Translations under genes and position numbers: made by a program
Notes under the pieces: generated by a model
What the model saw: the letters and a program-made list of their open reading frames with translations, nothing else
Database searches by the model: none
What the model was told of the DNA's origin: nothing
From: Bactrocera neohumeralis
Taxonomy: Eukaryota > Arthropoda > Insecta > Diptera > Tephritidae
Assembly (NCBI RefSeq): GCF_024586455.1
Contig: NC_065923.1
Span: forward strand, 47,810,264 to 47,874,263
Length of the DNA stretch: 64,000 nt
Direction: 5' to 3'
Part shown: positions 11,622 through 22,650 of the stretch, piece by piece
Position numbering within the stretch: the first letter of the stretch is position 1
Layout: each line of letters begins with the position of its first letter

Positions 11622-13780
11622 TGACAAAAAGATACTCGGAAATTGTAAATAAAACGCAAAATGTTTAACTATTCGTCATCCATACCAGATGTAATAAACT
11701 TATGCCAACGATTTTTCCTTTCCTCTAAACATTTTTCACAAGCACCTTTTGGATGGCCTTCAGCTCCTTCAGCGTATTTTGTTTTAACTCTTCGATCGAC
11801 TGAAAAGGTTGCGGCAATTTGAGTTTTGGGAACAAGAAAAAATCACACAAAGCTAAATCTATTCTTTGCGTTTTTGGCTTTAAATTCGGTCACAATGGTG
11901 GCTCGATGCGATGGTACATTATCATCGTGTAAAATCCATGAATTGTTTTTCCTCAATTCCGGCCGTTTTCGATGGATGTTCTTCCACAAACGCCTCAATA
12001 CGGCCAAATAGAGCACCTTATTGACCGTCTGTCCCTTCGAAACAAATTCATGATGCACCAAACTATGAATATCGAAGAAAACAATGAGCACCGCCTTGAT
12101 TTTTGAGCGGATTTGGCGTGGTTTATTTGGTTTCTGGTAGTTTTGCCCCCCTTACATTTCGCTGATTGTTGACTTGTCTGCATGTCAAACTCATAAACCC
12201 ATGTCTCGGCAGTTATGGGGATGCTCGAGTCTCAATCACTGCGGCAGTATCGCAAGGCATCATATTCCACGCAAAAATGTTGCAATATGAGCTGAGTATC
12301 TGCAGAAAAACAACACTGTCGCAATATTGCTGCAGTTATGCTCTCTATGAATGTAGGATCGGAATTCGCACGATCAAGCATGTTCAATGAGACCAGTTTA
12401 CGCCATTCTGTTAAAAAAAATCAAAATCAGGACGAGTCGAGCAAGAATGCGTTTCATACCTAAAATATCCACCAAACTCATTCAAACGGACTCTCGAAAA
12501 TTGTCGTTGTTGCCTACGACCCTAACACTTGCCTGACGATTTTCAAGCACCATATACTTCACTTTCTTACTATTTTCATCAGTACAAGAGATCGAAGGTC
12601 GTCCAGAACGAGGCATGCCTTCAACAATCTCTTGAAGGCTATGTACCACTCGTAGACTTGTGTTTTTGAGAAAACTGAACTGAACCGTAAACCTTTTCCA
12701 ATATTCGCAATGATTCCGCACACGAAATTTAGTTAGGAATACAAAATTTGAGACAAATTCTTTTTTCAATATTTTTAAGAATTGTAAAAATCGCAACGCA
12801 CTACTGAGGTGTACCGACTTAAGCAGTTGCTGTAAACAAACTGGTTGCCACATCACGCTCATATTTGACATATGTACATACGTAGGTTGCTATATATATT
12901 TCTGGCCTAATAATGTAAATAGGTATATTTATCAACAAAAATGTTTTTTTTTATTTTATTTTTTTTTTTTTTTTTGTCGATTGCTATTTTGTTTCGGGCT
13001 CATACGTATAAATCCATGATTCGTCGCCTGTGACGATCTTACAAACGTCTTTTGAAGCACCGCGATCGTATTTTTTCAGCATTTCTTTACACCAATCCAC
13101 ACGAGCCTTTTTTTGAGCGATTGTCAAATTGTGCGGGATCCAACGAGAACAAACCTTTTTTACGGCCAGGTGTTCATGCAATATCGAATGTCTGCTGGTG
13201 GGAGAAATGCATAGGCGTGCCTCTATCTGAAGGTACTATGTTACATGACGGTCTTGCATTATCAGTTCACGTACGGCATCGATGTTTTCTGGCACAACGG
13301 CTGTTTTTGGACGACCTTCACGGAATTCGTCTTTGAGCGAGCGTCGGCCACGATTGAATTCGTTGTACCAGTTTTTCACAGTGCTATAGGACGGTGCTTC
13401 ATAGCCATACAAAGATTTTAGTTCATCGATGCACTCTTGTCGTGATAATCCACGTCGAAAGTTGTGAAAAATGATCGCACGAAAATGTTCACGAGTTAAT
13501 TCCATTTTTTGGCCGAGATGAATTTTTTAATTCCCTGTAAATAAAACAATTCACGATTAAATGGCAAAACGTTCTGAGTGATGTTATGCTAAAAAATGTC
13601 AAACTTTCCAATGGATATGTCAGATTGCACCTGGCAACACTTAGTGTTGCCCTAGGCCAGAATATATATAGCAGCCCTCGTAATAATTAAGGACAGTCCC
13701 TCCAACTTAACAAAATACTTTTTGAAATATATTTTTTCCCCGGGGAATTTGATTACAATTTCCGGGTACTTTTTTATCAC
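11622..13780 (-). mobile_element. Decayed full-length mariner, family B, carrying nested A copy 2
   Basis: The left end is TGACAAAAAGATACTCGGA and the right end is the complement of GTGATAAAAAAGTACCCGGA, both flanked by TA. Without the nested 804-bp A element, B is about 1.35 kb, the usual mariner length. The minus-strand transposase is fragmented. It shows KISCAESLRIL-type N-terminal sequence at 12650-12750 in a shifted frame, ETWVYEFDMQTSQQS at 12150-12215 where the first catalytic block is damaged, MLIVFFD at 12091, HDDNVPSH with the second aspartate near 11935, and PKLKLPQPFQSIEELKQ near 11800. Several frameshifts and stops make it non-functional. A related copy sits at 57561-58400. Confidence 0.82.
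12879..13682 (-). mobile_element. Internally deleted mariner, family A copy 2 (nested)
   Basis: It has the same inverted repeats, T-rich junction and transposase N-terminal half as copy 1, flanked by TA. It interrupts family B: ATATTTGACA before it and ATTAAGGACAG after it are contiguous, apart from a few bases, in the B copy near 58336-58352. The transposase starts at 13503-13505 and is broken by a small insertion near 13235; the C-terminal piece ends at GDESWIYTYEPETK. The T-rich junction is longer than in the other copies. Confidence 0.88.
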
Positions 13781-13782
13781 TA

Positions 13783-15574
13783 TGTAATGTTAGTGCTGTT
13801 CAGCAAGTTTGTCCTTCTATACATATAGTAATCAAAATACATTGTGCAAAGGCTCTGTCTGTCCATCCGTGCAAGCTGTAAACTGAGTCAAAATTACGAT
13901 ATCTTAAATATGTTTCGATACTCGTCTGGAAATATCACCCTTTATTTCATCTTTTGAATGACTACAAAGTGAGAGCGTATCTAATATTTCGCTTCACTCG
14001 GAATAATATGGAATTTAATTGTTAATTAAATTTTTTATGAAAAGCAATTTATTGTATACAGTATTTTTAAATGTTTTCTAATTTAAATTTATAGTTCAGC
14101 ACTTCACTTCCCCATAAACGTCTCGACTGAACCATAAATTTCATATGTTTTATACTAAAAACTGGATTATTACTCATACATAGTACATATGTATGTATAT
14201 ATGTGTTTGTGTATGTATGTTTGATCATCTGACTGTATGAAGCAACGCACTTCCCGTACAAAAATTACAACAACTCGCATATGCGTGTTGCTATAATTTA
14301 TAATCAGCGACAACAATTGTTAATAATGCGTGACTAAATTGAACATTTCTCACTGACAAGTCTCAAGAAACACAAGGAAATCATTAAAACGATACCTGAG
14401 CGCATACAGCATACACATTTGCACACTCACACATACCGATCCATATAAACACTCAACCACATTTTGTTTTTGTGCTGAATTATCAATTTGTGCTGGTTAT
14501 TTGTTAATTTTACTGCGGCACCAAGCCGGCGGTCCAGCGGAAGAACGAACGGTGAGGAGGACAGACACATAGAAAGCCTAATGTAATGCCCAGACAGGCG
14601 GCCGGTCAATTAACCAGATGAACCGTACGTCATTTAGGCATGTCAAAAGCGTCTGATTGACCGGCCGGCCGGCAAATCACCCCAGAACCTAGACAAAAGA
14701 CAGTTAACGGCCTCTGCGCGTGGAAGAAATCGAGTAAGAAAGGCCGGCGAATGTGTGCATTAAGAGCATTGCGGGAACTTTAGTGCCACACACACACGCG
14801 CACGCACTCATGCACATTGATAGTGTGGCATGCAGCATGATTGATTTGCGTTTGTCGTGTGTGAAGCATTTCTATTGCACTCAGCCACACATACACACAC
14901 GCACTTGCCAAGTGCTCGCATCCAGACTTTTTCAATGCTTAAATAATGACACATTATTTTAGTGATTCTTTATTACCCTACCTTGCGCTTGTGCTTGCTT
15001 TTGTTTTTGTTTTTTTTTTCATTTTTTTTTTTTTACTTTTGTTTGCATATAAAACATGTTTTCCTTTGCGTCATATGATTTATCTACATTTTTTTTTATT
15101 TGCTGTTCATCACTTTTATACCCTTCAATTTTCTTTTATTGCCGCACGAAAATGAATGAACCGAGATTATGGCACTAATGCAATAAAAGACAATCGGCTC
15201 TGTAGCCTATAGTCTGTCGTTCGGCGGTGTTGGGCTTCGGGAATTCCATCAAGTGTGGCCCCAGCGTCATAAAGCGTGAAATGCCGCGACAATGTACGAC
15301 GAGCTGTACTTGGCCACTCGCGGGCCGTGTCGAGTGCGCTGTCGCTGAGTGATAGATGACCACATACAATTTTATCACTTGTAAGAATTTCCGACGCCGC
15401 CTTTTCGGTTTGAGTGATGATGATGCGCTACACTATGCAACACAGCGTTGTAGAAAGTGTATGCATTTGAGATCAATGTCCAATTTATTGTGAATTTCAG
15501 TTGGATAAGGGTTACAATACACTGATCTCTTCATCATTAAGTTTTGAAGCTTCGTGCCAAGGAAATTACATTCT
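13783..15574. other. Intron sequence with GGCC-rich patches, no gene seen
   Basis: GGCCGGC-type palindromic clusters occur at 14590-14680 and 14740-14750. T-rich runs lie at 15000-15040 and a small GC-rich patch at 15190-15350. No coding domain was recognised. Confidence 0.4.
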
Positions 15575-15840
15575 TTATACTCTGAACAAGGTATATTAAG
15601 TCTATTGCGAAGTTTGCAACACCCAGAAGAAAACGTCGAAGACCCTATACATTTTATGTATAAACGATCAGCGTGACAAGCTGAGACAATTTAGCCTTGT
15701 CCGTCTGTATATACGCGAACTAGGCCCTCAGTTGTCGGCAAGACGCTGGGTAACGTTGGTAACGCAGATATGGGATCACTATAGCATATAACTACCAAGC
15801 AAACTGAACGATCAAAATCAAGTCGCAGTATGTTTAATTT
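15575..15840 (-). repeat. Dispersed repeat H, partial copy
   Basis: Starts with the typical H end (TTTATACTCTGAACAAGG, GTATATTAAG, AACACCCAGAAGAAAACGTCG), then AGCTGAGACAATTTAGCC, GTCCGTCTGTATATACGCGA and GATCACTATAGCATATAACT. It lacks the terminal hairpin end, and the non-LTR fragment follows directly. Confidence 0.75.
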
Positions 15841-15844
15841 CCAT

Positions 15845-16770
15845 TTCGGTGGAATGTCTGAAGGTATGCGCTTCTAAACATTTAAGCCTTGAACTACCAA
15901 ACACGGGACAGTCTAGAAGAAAGTGTTGAGTTGTTGCCATCTCTTTTTCTTCCATACAGCTTCTGCAGATGGCATCTGGTTAGATTCCCAGCATTACAGC
16001 ATGGACGCCATTGGGCAATGGCCTGTTAAAACCCCCACAACAGGGGAGATGATAGCTGGGCAAAGAAATCGCTAGATCACTAGATCTCTTGCGATAAATC
16101 TCTGACCAAAAGGATTTTACGACAGGGCATGTACCAATAGTCGCTCAGCGCTGGCCAAGCCCCGCGAAGCCCAGCTATCTAGTAGTAGAAGACAAAAGGA
16201 TACGGAAGCAGCAACCCGCTCCCATTCTACTGATAGCGGTTCTAGTGAGCCTTTCCTTGCGAGGTCATCAGCTTTACAATTTCCTTCGATTCCACTATGG
16301 CCCAGCACCCATACCAGTCTTATCACAAATAGACTCGATGCTTTTGATAGCGAGCCTCTTTGACCAACCCTGATCACTGTTAATAAGTTCATGGCAGCTC
16401 ATCTCACTTCCTTACAGATGCTGCACTCCTCCTTTAATGGTTGCAACCACGGCTTAGAAAACATTGCAATAGTTTTAGAGAGCTTTTGAGGGTAAACCCT
16501 CTACCATTCCCCCTAGAAAAGCAGCTCCCCTGTCCTCCAACGGTATTCCCCCATATATGGGTAAAAAAGAAGCCTCCAGAGTTCGGTTTGGCGACTCCAT
16601 GATCCAAGTGATCCGGTATGAAGTCAAATTGTGTGAAGATTTCCGAGTGCACAGTCACCTGTTCTTTCAGGAAACCAGATTCTCTGAGTCTGATAGCAAC
16701 TTTCGCATCCATCCGACGATATCTACGTTAAGTTTACATTTCTTCAACGAAATTTTTTCCAGATCCACTA
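15845..16770 (-). mobile_element. 5'-truncated non-LTR retrotransposon with RNase H remnant
   Basis: The minus strand shows a decayed RNase H domain and C-terminal region related to the copy at 36366-37390. RLVWVLGHSGIEGNCKADDLARKG (16220-16330) holds the last RNase H motif with its aspartate. A C-terminal Cys-rich tail (CRSC, then HFLLDCP) is readable near 15900-15970 in another frame. The N-terminal RNase H part at 16430-16550 is frameshifted, and the segment with the middle catalytic residue appears damaged. Insertion is antisense to nmo. Confidence 0.78.
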
Positions 16771-18138
16771 TTTAGTTTTGATAAGAAGACCTCATTCAAA
16801 ATCGCTTTGTAGCACAGTGTAGCGCATTTAATTGATTACAAGGTACGGTGTGATGTGCAGCATTCGCACTCCTCCCCCACAGCGAAATGATAAATGAATT
16901 TCCATTAACTGCGTTTTACGCGAAGGACAGCGGCACAGACAGCCAACTTCAAGGAAAAAAGCAAGGAATTCTAAAACAACAATACAAATAACCACGTCTG
17001 CAAGCCAGTTATGGCCAAAGTGGCGAGCAAGAAAAAGAATTATAAATGCGGGCACCTCGAAGAAAAAAGAACACTCAGCTCAAAATAAATTATAAGAAAA
17101 GTGAGCGAAAAGTTGAAAGCAGAAGCTGCGCATTATTACACGTGTTAGATGAGGCAACGAATGAAAAGGAACTTAAAACAAAAGCAACAGCAAAACAGCG
17201 CACGCTGCAGAACATAAGCTGCCAAGCAAGCAGCTTCCACAAATTCTGCCACACTCCGGCTTGCTGTTGTTGGCTGATCGGCGATTGTCTGCCGCGGGTT
17301 GTCTGTCTGCTCATCGTGCTGACCACCGCCCGAAGGAGCGCGCGGGCGACAGCGAGGCGCGAGCTAGTGCCGCAGACAATGAACACGCTGTCATCCATCA
17401 TGTGAATGGATTTGCCTTGCCGCGCCGCACAAACGCTGATGTAGCAACTAAACTAGCTGCCACAGCCAACGAACTCAAGTGGCAGCTTATATCGCGCGCG
17501 GCTAAAGTAGCTGCACTGCAGTGTTTAGCTAACGCGGCTCACCCACACAAACACGCAGCACACGAAACATATTTCGTCAGCGTTTGTGGAGGAGCGCTTT
17601 AGAACACTCCGCAGCAGCTTGCAATTGTGAAGTTTTTAAATCACTTTTTGCTGATTTTTATTCTCATTTATTTTGTTGCTATTGCTGTTGTTGTAAATTT
17701 TGCTTATTTCCTCTTTATCCGGTTTTTCGAATCTCATTTGCCACATTGTCAGATCTTTGATTATTTCCACGAATTGTGTTGTGTGCTTAACACAGCAGCC
17801 GCCGCCGCCTCTGGAGCAGCAGTAATAGTGAGGGGGTGTGGGTGTAACGGCGGCGCTTTTGCAATTGCTGTGTAACCAAAGTTGGCCAGTGGCAAGGCAT
17901 CAGCTGCGGTGACAGCAAACTCTGTACAGACAAATTGTGCGCATATGCTTCGAGTGAGTCATGTTGGTATGGCAGCGTATGTGTGCTTGTTGTATATGTA
18001 TATGTGCACATGTGTAGTTGTGGATGTGAAGTTGTGTTATAGATTTGAATGCTCATCCTGCATGTATTTAACAATAATTACAGTTATGAATTTGTGCGCT
18101 TTTGCATGCATATTCTCATAGTAATATACTTACATTCA
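16771..18138. other. Intron sequence with a GC-richer patch; possible but unproven alternative promoter/exon
   Basis: At 17200-17600 the base composition is clearly richer in G and C than the surroundings, with GCGCGGGCGACAGCGAGGCG-type sequence, and both strands have frames over 100 codons. None shows a recognisable domain. A GCCGCCGCC run lies at 17800-17815. This may be a 5' UTR or regulatory patch of a long fly gene, but there is no TATA/initiator evidence strong enough to call it. Confidence 0.3.
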
Positions 18139-18239
18139 TATTAGGGTGGGCCAAAAAAACAAAATTAAAGAATAAAATAAAATAACATTAAGCTACATAT
18201 AACACCCTTCACAAATCAAAATATTCCTTACTTGATTAT

Positions 18240-19395
18240 GCTTGTTGTGGTAACGGTTATCTAGTCCCCATTAAGGTGGTAAGGTTCTGAAAAGTTGTCT
18301 TTGATGTCATCCAACAATAGACCAAAGGAACGTGATATTTCGATGAGTGGAACCATAGGGAGAGGAGTGTCAGATGTGTAGGATTAGCTTGACATGGAAA
18401 GAGGTGGTTGGAATCATGCGGAGACTCTTTGCATGCTTGGACATAGGCTTGCTATGTCGGGATCGATTCTGGATAAGTAGGAGCTTAACCTGCTACAGTA
18501 TCCAATGAAGCTACGCAAGGGTCACGTTCGATTCTCGCGACTACTAGAGCTCTTCGTCTACAATGGGTGGTGGTTTGACACCAGGTACGACATTCAGTGA
18601 GAGGAAGTCGATGAAGATGTTTATGGTTCCACTGTAAATGGCAGTCAGCGCATGTCAGTTAGTTGCGTCGGAAGTATGGTCGACGTATTGTCTTAAGTCG
18701 TCGATGTAGTTGAGGAAGAACCTCTTGTTGCTCCTACGAGGCGGTTCCACTTCAAAGAGATGACTGCAAGGATGATTTCTACGAAAACACCCCAGCAGAA
18801 ACTGCTTGGGATAAGTTCACTATGTTCCTTAACTGGGAGCATGCGGACATCATTGTGCAAATGTTCGATAGCAGACATCAAGAGGCATCCCGTAATAGTC
18901 CGGAGTCCACTGTTCTGACATGTCTGAAGCTTCCTCATCTGCGTTTCAATGCATCCAGGCGACCATATTGGTGCGGCGTAGTTAAGGACCGGCCGGCCGA
19001 CCGATTGCCTTTTATGTTGCCAACAACGTTTCTTTGTCTTTTCCTCATGTGCTGCCGGCTAGCGACTTGAGGATTTTGTTGTCGCTCTGTACTTTGGTAA
19101 TAATTGTGGTCGTGTGAGGAGTGAAGGAGCACAGAGTGTCGAGTGTCACACCTAAAATCAGTCGAAATTTTAACGCCATCGACTACAATATTAGGAGTCT
19201 GTACAGACTGTACGCCTTCGTCCAGTTTGCAAATATGGTCCCTGTGGATTTAATGGGGGTGAGTTTTAAGTTCCGTGAAGCGAGCAAGCGAAAATGGTCA
19301 AAGAGACAGCCATTTACTTTTGAGCACATACCATCGATTCCATTGCCCGACGTACAATTATCAGCGTACAAAGTGATAGAAGTTCCATGATTGTG
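18240..19395 (-). mobile_element. Jockey-like non-LTR retrotransposon, 5'-truncated relic
   Basis: Read on the minus strand, 19183-19452 gives YADNCTSGNGIDGMCSKVN and ASRNLKLTPIKST, matching the catalytic YADD region and following segment of jockey-type reverse transcriptases, with DD changed to DN. 18935-19132 continues the domain in broken frames. 18693-18938 gives LQTCQNSGLRTITGCLLMS and IEHLHNDVRMLPVKEHSEL, typical of the post-RT thumb and C-terminal region. Frameshifts separate these parts. It is non-functional and antisense to nmo. Confidence 0.85.
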
Positions 19396-19612
19396 ACCGA
19401 ATTTAAAGCCAAACAGGCAATATGAATAACATCGATCGATCACCGTATTCACTACATTTGGTTTCGTGCGATTTTTTCTTGTTCCGCAAGCTGAAATTGG
19501 AACCCGTTTTCAGTCGATTGAGGTGATAAAACCAAATTCGCTGAAGGACCTGAAGGCCATCCCAAAAAGTACTTATGAAAAATGTTTCGATTTCCGGGTA
19601 CTTTTTTGACAC
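19396..19612 (+). mobile_element. Mariner 3' end fragment
   Basis: The + strand reads, with errors, SPYSLHLVSCDFFLFRKLK, equivalent to the PYSPDLAPCDFFLFPKLK motif holding the third catalytic aspartate, then FQSIE and LKDLKAIPKS-type sequence. The end TTTCCGGGTACTTTTTTGAC matches the family B inverted repeat. Only the last roughly 200 bases of a mariner remain, directly against the jockey-like fragment. Confidence 0.75.
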
Positions 19613-19755
19613 AATGCATAGTATTTCTAATGATAACAGATTTTTTATATATTATTTATATGGAAAACTTTAAATGCACACCAACGCCTTTTAAATGAGG
19701 CAAACAGTCTTGCCTTTCGGGTATCATTCAATTTGTGTTTTAGCCCACCCTAATA

Positions 19756-20115
19756 CATATGCAGACAAATACATATGCCTCGAATATGTTAGTTCGCTTG
19801 ACCATGACACCAGCAATTGGCATAATTTGTCGAAATAAATCCAATTTTGATAGATGATGCATAATTGTTGCTGTGATTTCATGTTAAAATTTATGAGCAA
19901 CAGGAAATTTTAATGTGAGAAATGCAGTTATGTGCCTCCAAAATGCTTATTACCATATATTTTTCGCTGAGACCATGAAGTATTATTCACTGTATACCAT
20001 AGAAGGCCACCTTCATACATACATATGTGCACATAGGGATGGGTATGTTTAGTCGGTTTTTATTGTGGGAAAAATCACTTGTAGAGTTTAATAATGAAAC
20101 TTAATATTTGAATGA
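19756..20115. other. Intron sequence, nothing recognised
   Basis: AT-rich DNA without a recognisable element. Confidence 0.4.
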
Positions 20116-20117
20116 GT

Positions 20118-20405
20118 TCTTTGGTATAAGTTAGGTTAATCTGACAGGCTAACGCATATACCAGTTTTGGTCCTTTACGATACCAGAAGGAGTTCAGGTT
20201 ACTAGGTCTATGAGGAGTAGTCATCCTTTAAGATACCTGTGCCTTACGCGAATTTTAACAGACTCCATGGCCTCACTATCGGTACCTCCTCCTGTTTATA
20301 CCGTAGCGACCCCGGATGTTAACAGTGTAGTAAGTTCATAAGAGATGCTCCATTGTTTCCCGTTGTCTTACTCTAGACATTTCCTGAAGTCCTAGCTATA
20401 AGCAA
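20118..20405 (-). mobile_element. Non-LTR retrotransposon 3' tail, degenerate
   Basis: TTAGGTTAATCTGACAGGCT at the low-coordinate end and GAGTAGTCATCCTTTAAGAT parallel the copy at 28672-29060. The minus strand keeps traces of the ETMEHLL Cys/His tail. It is a short relic with stops. Confidence 0.65.
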
Positions 20406-20499
20406 AATATAATTCTATTCAATTGTATGGTTCTAGTAGCCGTCCAGCTGTGCTCGCTATTCGTCGAATTGTTAAATATTTCGAACGTACTGTTTCTTT

Positions 20500-21262
20500 A
20501 CATTAAGTTCAAGTGCCAATAATACAAAGACCCTTGAAGATTACAAGACGTTGTCAAGAATTGGCATCCGTATACCATAAAATTGTTCTCACTCAAGAAC
20601 TGAAGCCATTGCATGTGGTGAATTTGCTGTTTATGCCTTGGCACAACTTGAAAACGAAAACGATTTTTATAAGAAAATCACCTGCTTCGTTGAAGCTCAC
20701 TTTCGTCTGACTGGTGCAGTAAATAAGCAAAACTGTCAATTGTGGTGCAAAAAAATACACAAACTATTCAAGAACAACCATTAAAATCACCAAAATTAAC
20801 AGTTTGCTGTGGTTTTGGTCTGGTGGCATTATCGGTCCGTCCTGCTTTCAAAATGAAACTGGAGACACTAGTTACTGTCAATGGAAAGCGGTATAGATCT
20901 ATGATAACCAACTTTTTATGGCCGCAATTGGAAGAAGTTGATCTTGACAACCTCTGGTATGAACCAGACGGGTCTACGTGCCACACAGCACGTGCAACAA
21001 CCAAATTATTGTGAGAAAAGTTTGGGGATTCGATTATTTCAAGAAATTGTGGCATTGAATGGCCTCCAAGAAGTTGTGATTTAACACCATTAGCCTACTT
21101 CTTGTGGGGTTTCGTTAAGTCATTGGTCTTTAGCAATAAACCAGACACTTTTCAAGCTTTAGAAGTCAATATTGAACGCGCTTTTCATGGCATACGACTT
21201 GATTTAGTGGAAAAAGTACTCGAACGTTGCGAAAACGAATTCAACAGTTTCTGCAAATGAAG
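20500..21262 (+). mobile_element. Mariner-like transposase relic, family D relative
   Basis: The + strand gives most of the C-terminal two thirds of a Tc1/mariner-type transposase: LTVCCGF, VTVNGKRYRSMITNFL, LWYEPDGSTCHTARATTKLL (second catalytic aspartate in the EPDGST block), then after a stop at 21012 EKFGDSIISRNCGIEWPPRS, CDLTPLAYFLWGFVKS and a terminal stop at 21258. Two compensating indels shift the frame between LTVCCGF and TVNG. Relatives read PLDYFLWG, so the third acidic position appears to be Ala here. Upstream frames to 20500 are broken. Inactive. Confidence 0.82.
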
Positions 21263-22059
21263 TCATGTAGGCAATTCGAATTCAGAACTTAATTGTATCC
21301 ATTGTACTTCACAATATATAAAAAAACATTTGAATTTACTTAAGATGACCCTGTACAATTAATTCAAATTTTGAGTCCTACAGGCATATTTATTTAAATA
21401 ATTCTATATATGGTTGAAATCTCATAGAATTTACATTTAGAGAAATTCTGCTTTTCTGAAATTGATTTCTTTAAAGAATGTTATTTAATTTGCATTGAAA
21501 TGACCATTTTTTGCATTTCATCACAACGGCATTACTAGCAACCATCAAAGGTCAGCATACATTTGATCTGTGTTCATTGTGATGAACAACTTTTCAGCCG
21601 GAAGCTGGCATTTGTGGCTTCAATTATCCCCTTAAAGTTTTCTCAATTATTTTGTCGTATTTCTACATTTTTTTATCGCATTTATTTTCTGCAATTTTAT
21701 TTTGCTTTTTTTTTACAATGGTTTTTTGAATCTCCCCCTCAAAAAATATCTATCTACATCGTTGGATTGCATGATTCATTGTTGCATTTAATTAGCTTCG
21801 TAAATTAAAATTCATGCCAAACGAGTTGTCTGTCTGTCTGTCCGTCCGTCTCTGTTTGATTGTCTCGTTTACGACTCGACTCGTCCACTGTCCTTTGCAA
21901 CTTGTAACCGGTACGTTGTTCATTTGCTGTCCATTACTCTGGATTGCAGTCAACTACTGAGTTTTCTGTTTTATTTTGGAATTTAACTTTGTTGTTTTTG
22001 TGTTGTCACATGCTACTTGCGCAAATCAAAATTCCACCTTGCTGTTGATTTTGCTGAAC
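21263..22059. other. Intron sequence, nothing recognised
   Basis: AT-rich DNA; a CTGTCTGTCTGTCCGTCCGT run lies at 21828-21848. Confidence 0.4.
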
Positions 22060-22372
22060 ATGTTGGCACTGTTGTTGTTGTAATTGTTGCTGCTTTGTTG
22101 CCACTATCGTTGTTGTAATTTTTGTTGCGAGGATTTTGTTGTTGTTTTTGTTGCAATATTGTCGCTATTGTTTTTGTAATTTTTGTTGTAATATTGTTGT
22201 TGTTATTGTATTTTTATTGCCCTAATGTTGTTGTAATTTTTGTTGCAATGTTGTTGCATTTTCGTTGCTATTGTTGTTGTAGTTTTTGTAGCAATTGTTG
22301 TTGTATTTGTTGTAATGTTGTTGTTGTAATGTTGTTGTTGTTGTATTTTTTGTTGCTATTGTTGCACGAAGA
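22060..22372. repeat. TTG-rich minisatellite
   Basis: Units built on GTTGTTGTAATTTTTGTTGC, about 20-30 bases long, repeat imperfectly for 300 bases, with TTG triplet runs in between. The Cys/Val/Leu-rich open frame across it is a by-product of the triplet repeat. Confidence 0.8.
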
Positions 22373-22489
22373 TAAATGTGTTTGTGCATTTCAATTGGCA
22401 AATTTTAGATTTTACTACGCCATTCTTCCTTCAGCAAATATGCAACTTGTGTGCTTGGTGTTTGAGTGTGTGTGTTGCTGATGTGTGTT

Positions 22490-22650
22490 AGTTTAGTGCA
22501 TGTGTGTGTGTTTGCAGCATTTTATTTGCCTTTTAAAATGCTTAGTCCAGCACATTTTCCATTACGAATTTCATTTTTACAGCCCTTGTGTTAATATTAT
22601 CACATCTGCTTATGCTTGTGTGTGTGTGTGTATGTGTGTGAGTGTGTATG
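22490..22650. repeat. TG-rich microsatellites
   Basis: (TG)n runs at 22500-22511 and 22618-22650, interrupted. Confidence 0.7.

Larger units (their letters stand above)
18141..19753. mobile_element. TTAGGGTGG-ended TIR element, copy 2, with other elements inside
   Basis: Left end TTAGGGTGGGCCAAAAA and right end TTTTAGCCCACCCTAA form inverted repeats flanked by TA (18139-18140 and 19754-19755). Inside lie a short H-repeat fragment (18202-18240), an antisense non-LTR fragment and a mariner tail, together about 85 per cent of its length. Either these inserted into a small MITE, or the end sequences mobilised a block that already contained them. Confidence 0.7.

Noticed and set aside
17046..17405. 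119-codon frame and its antisense partner as a possible gene
   Set aside because: No domain recognised; open frames on both strands are explained by locally higher GC. Kept only as a possible regulatory patch.
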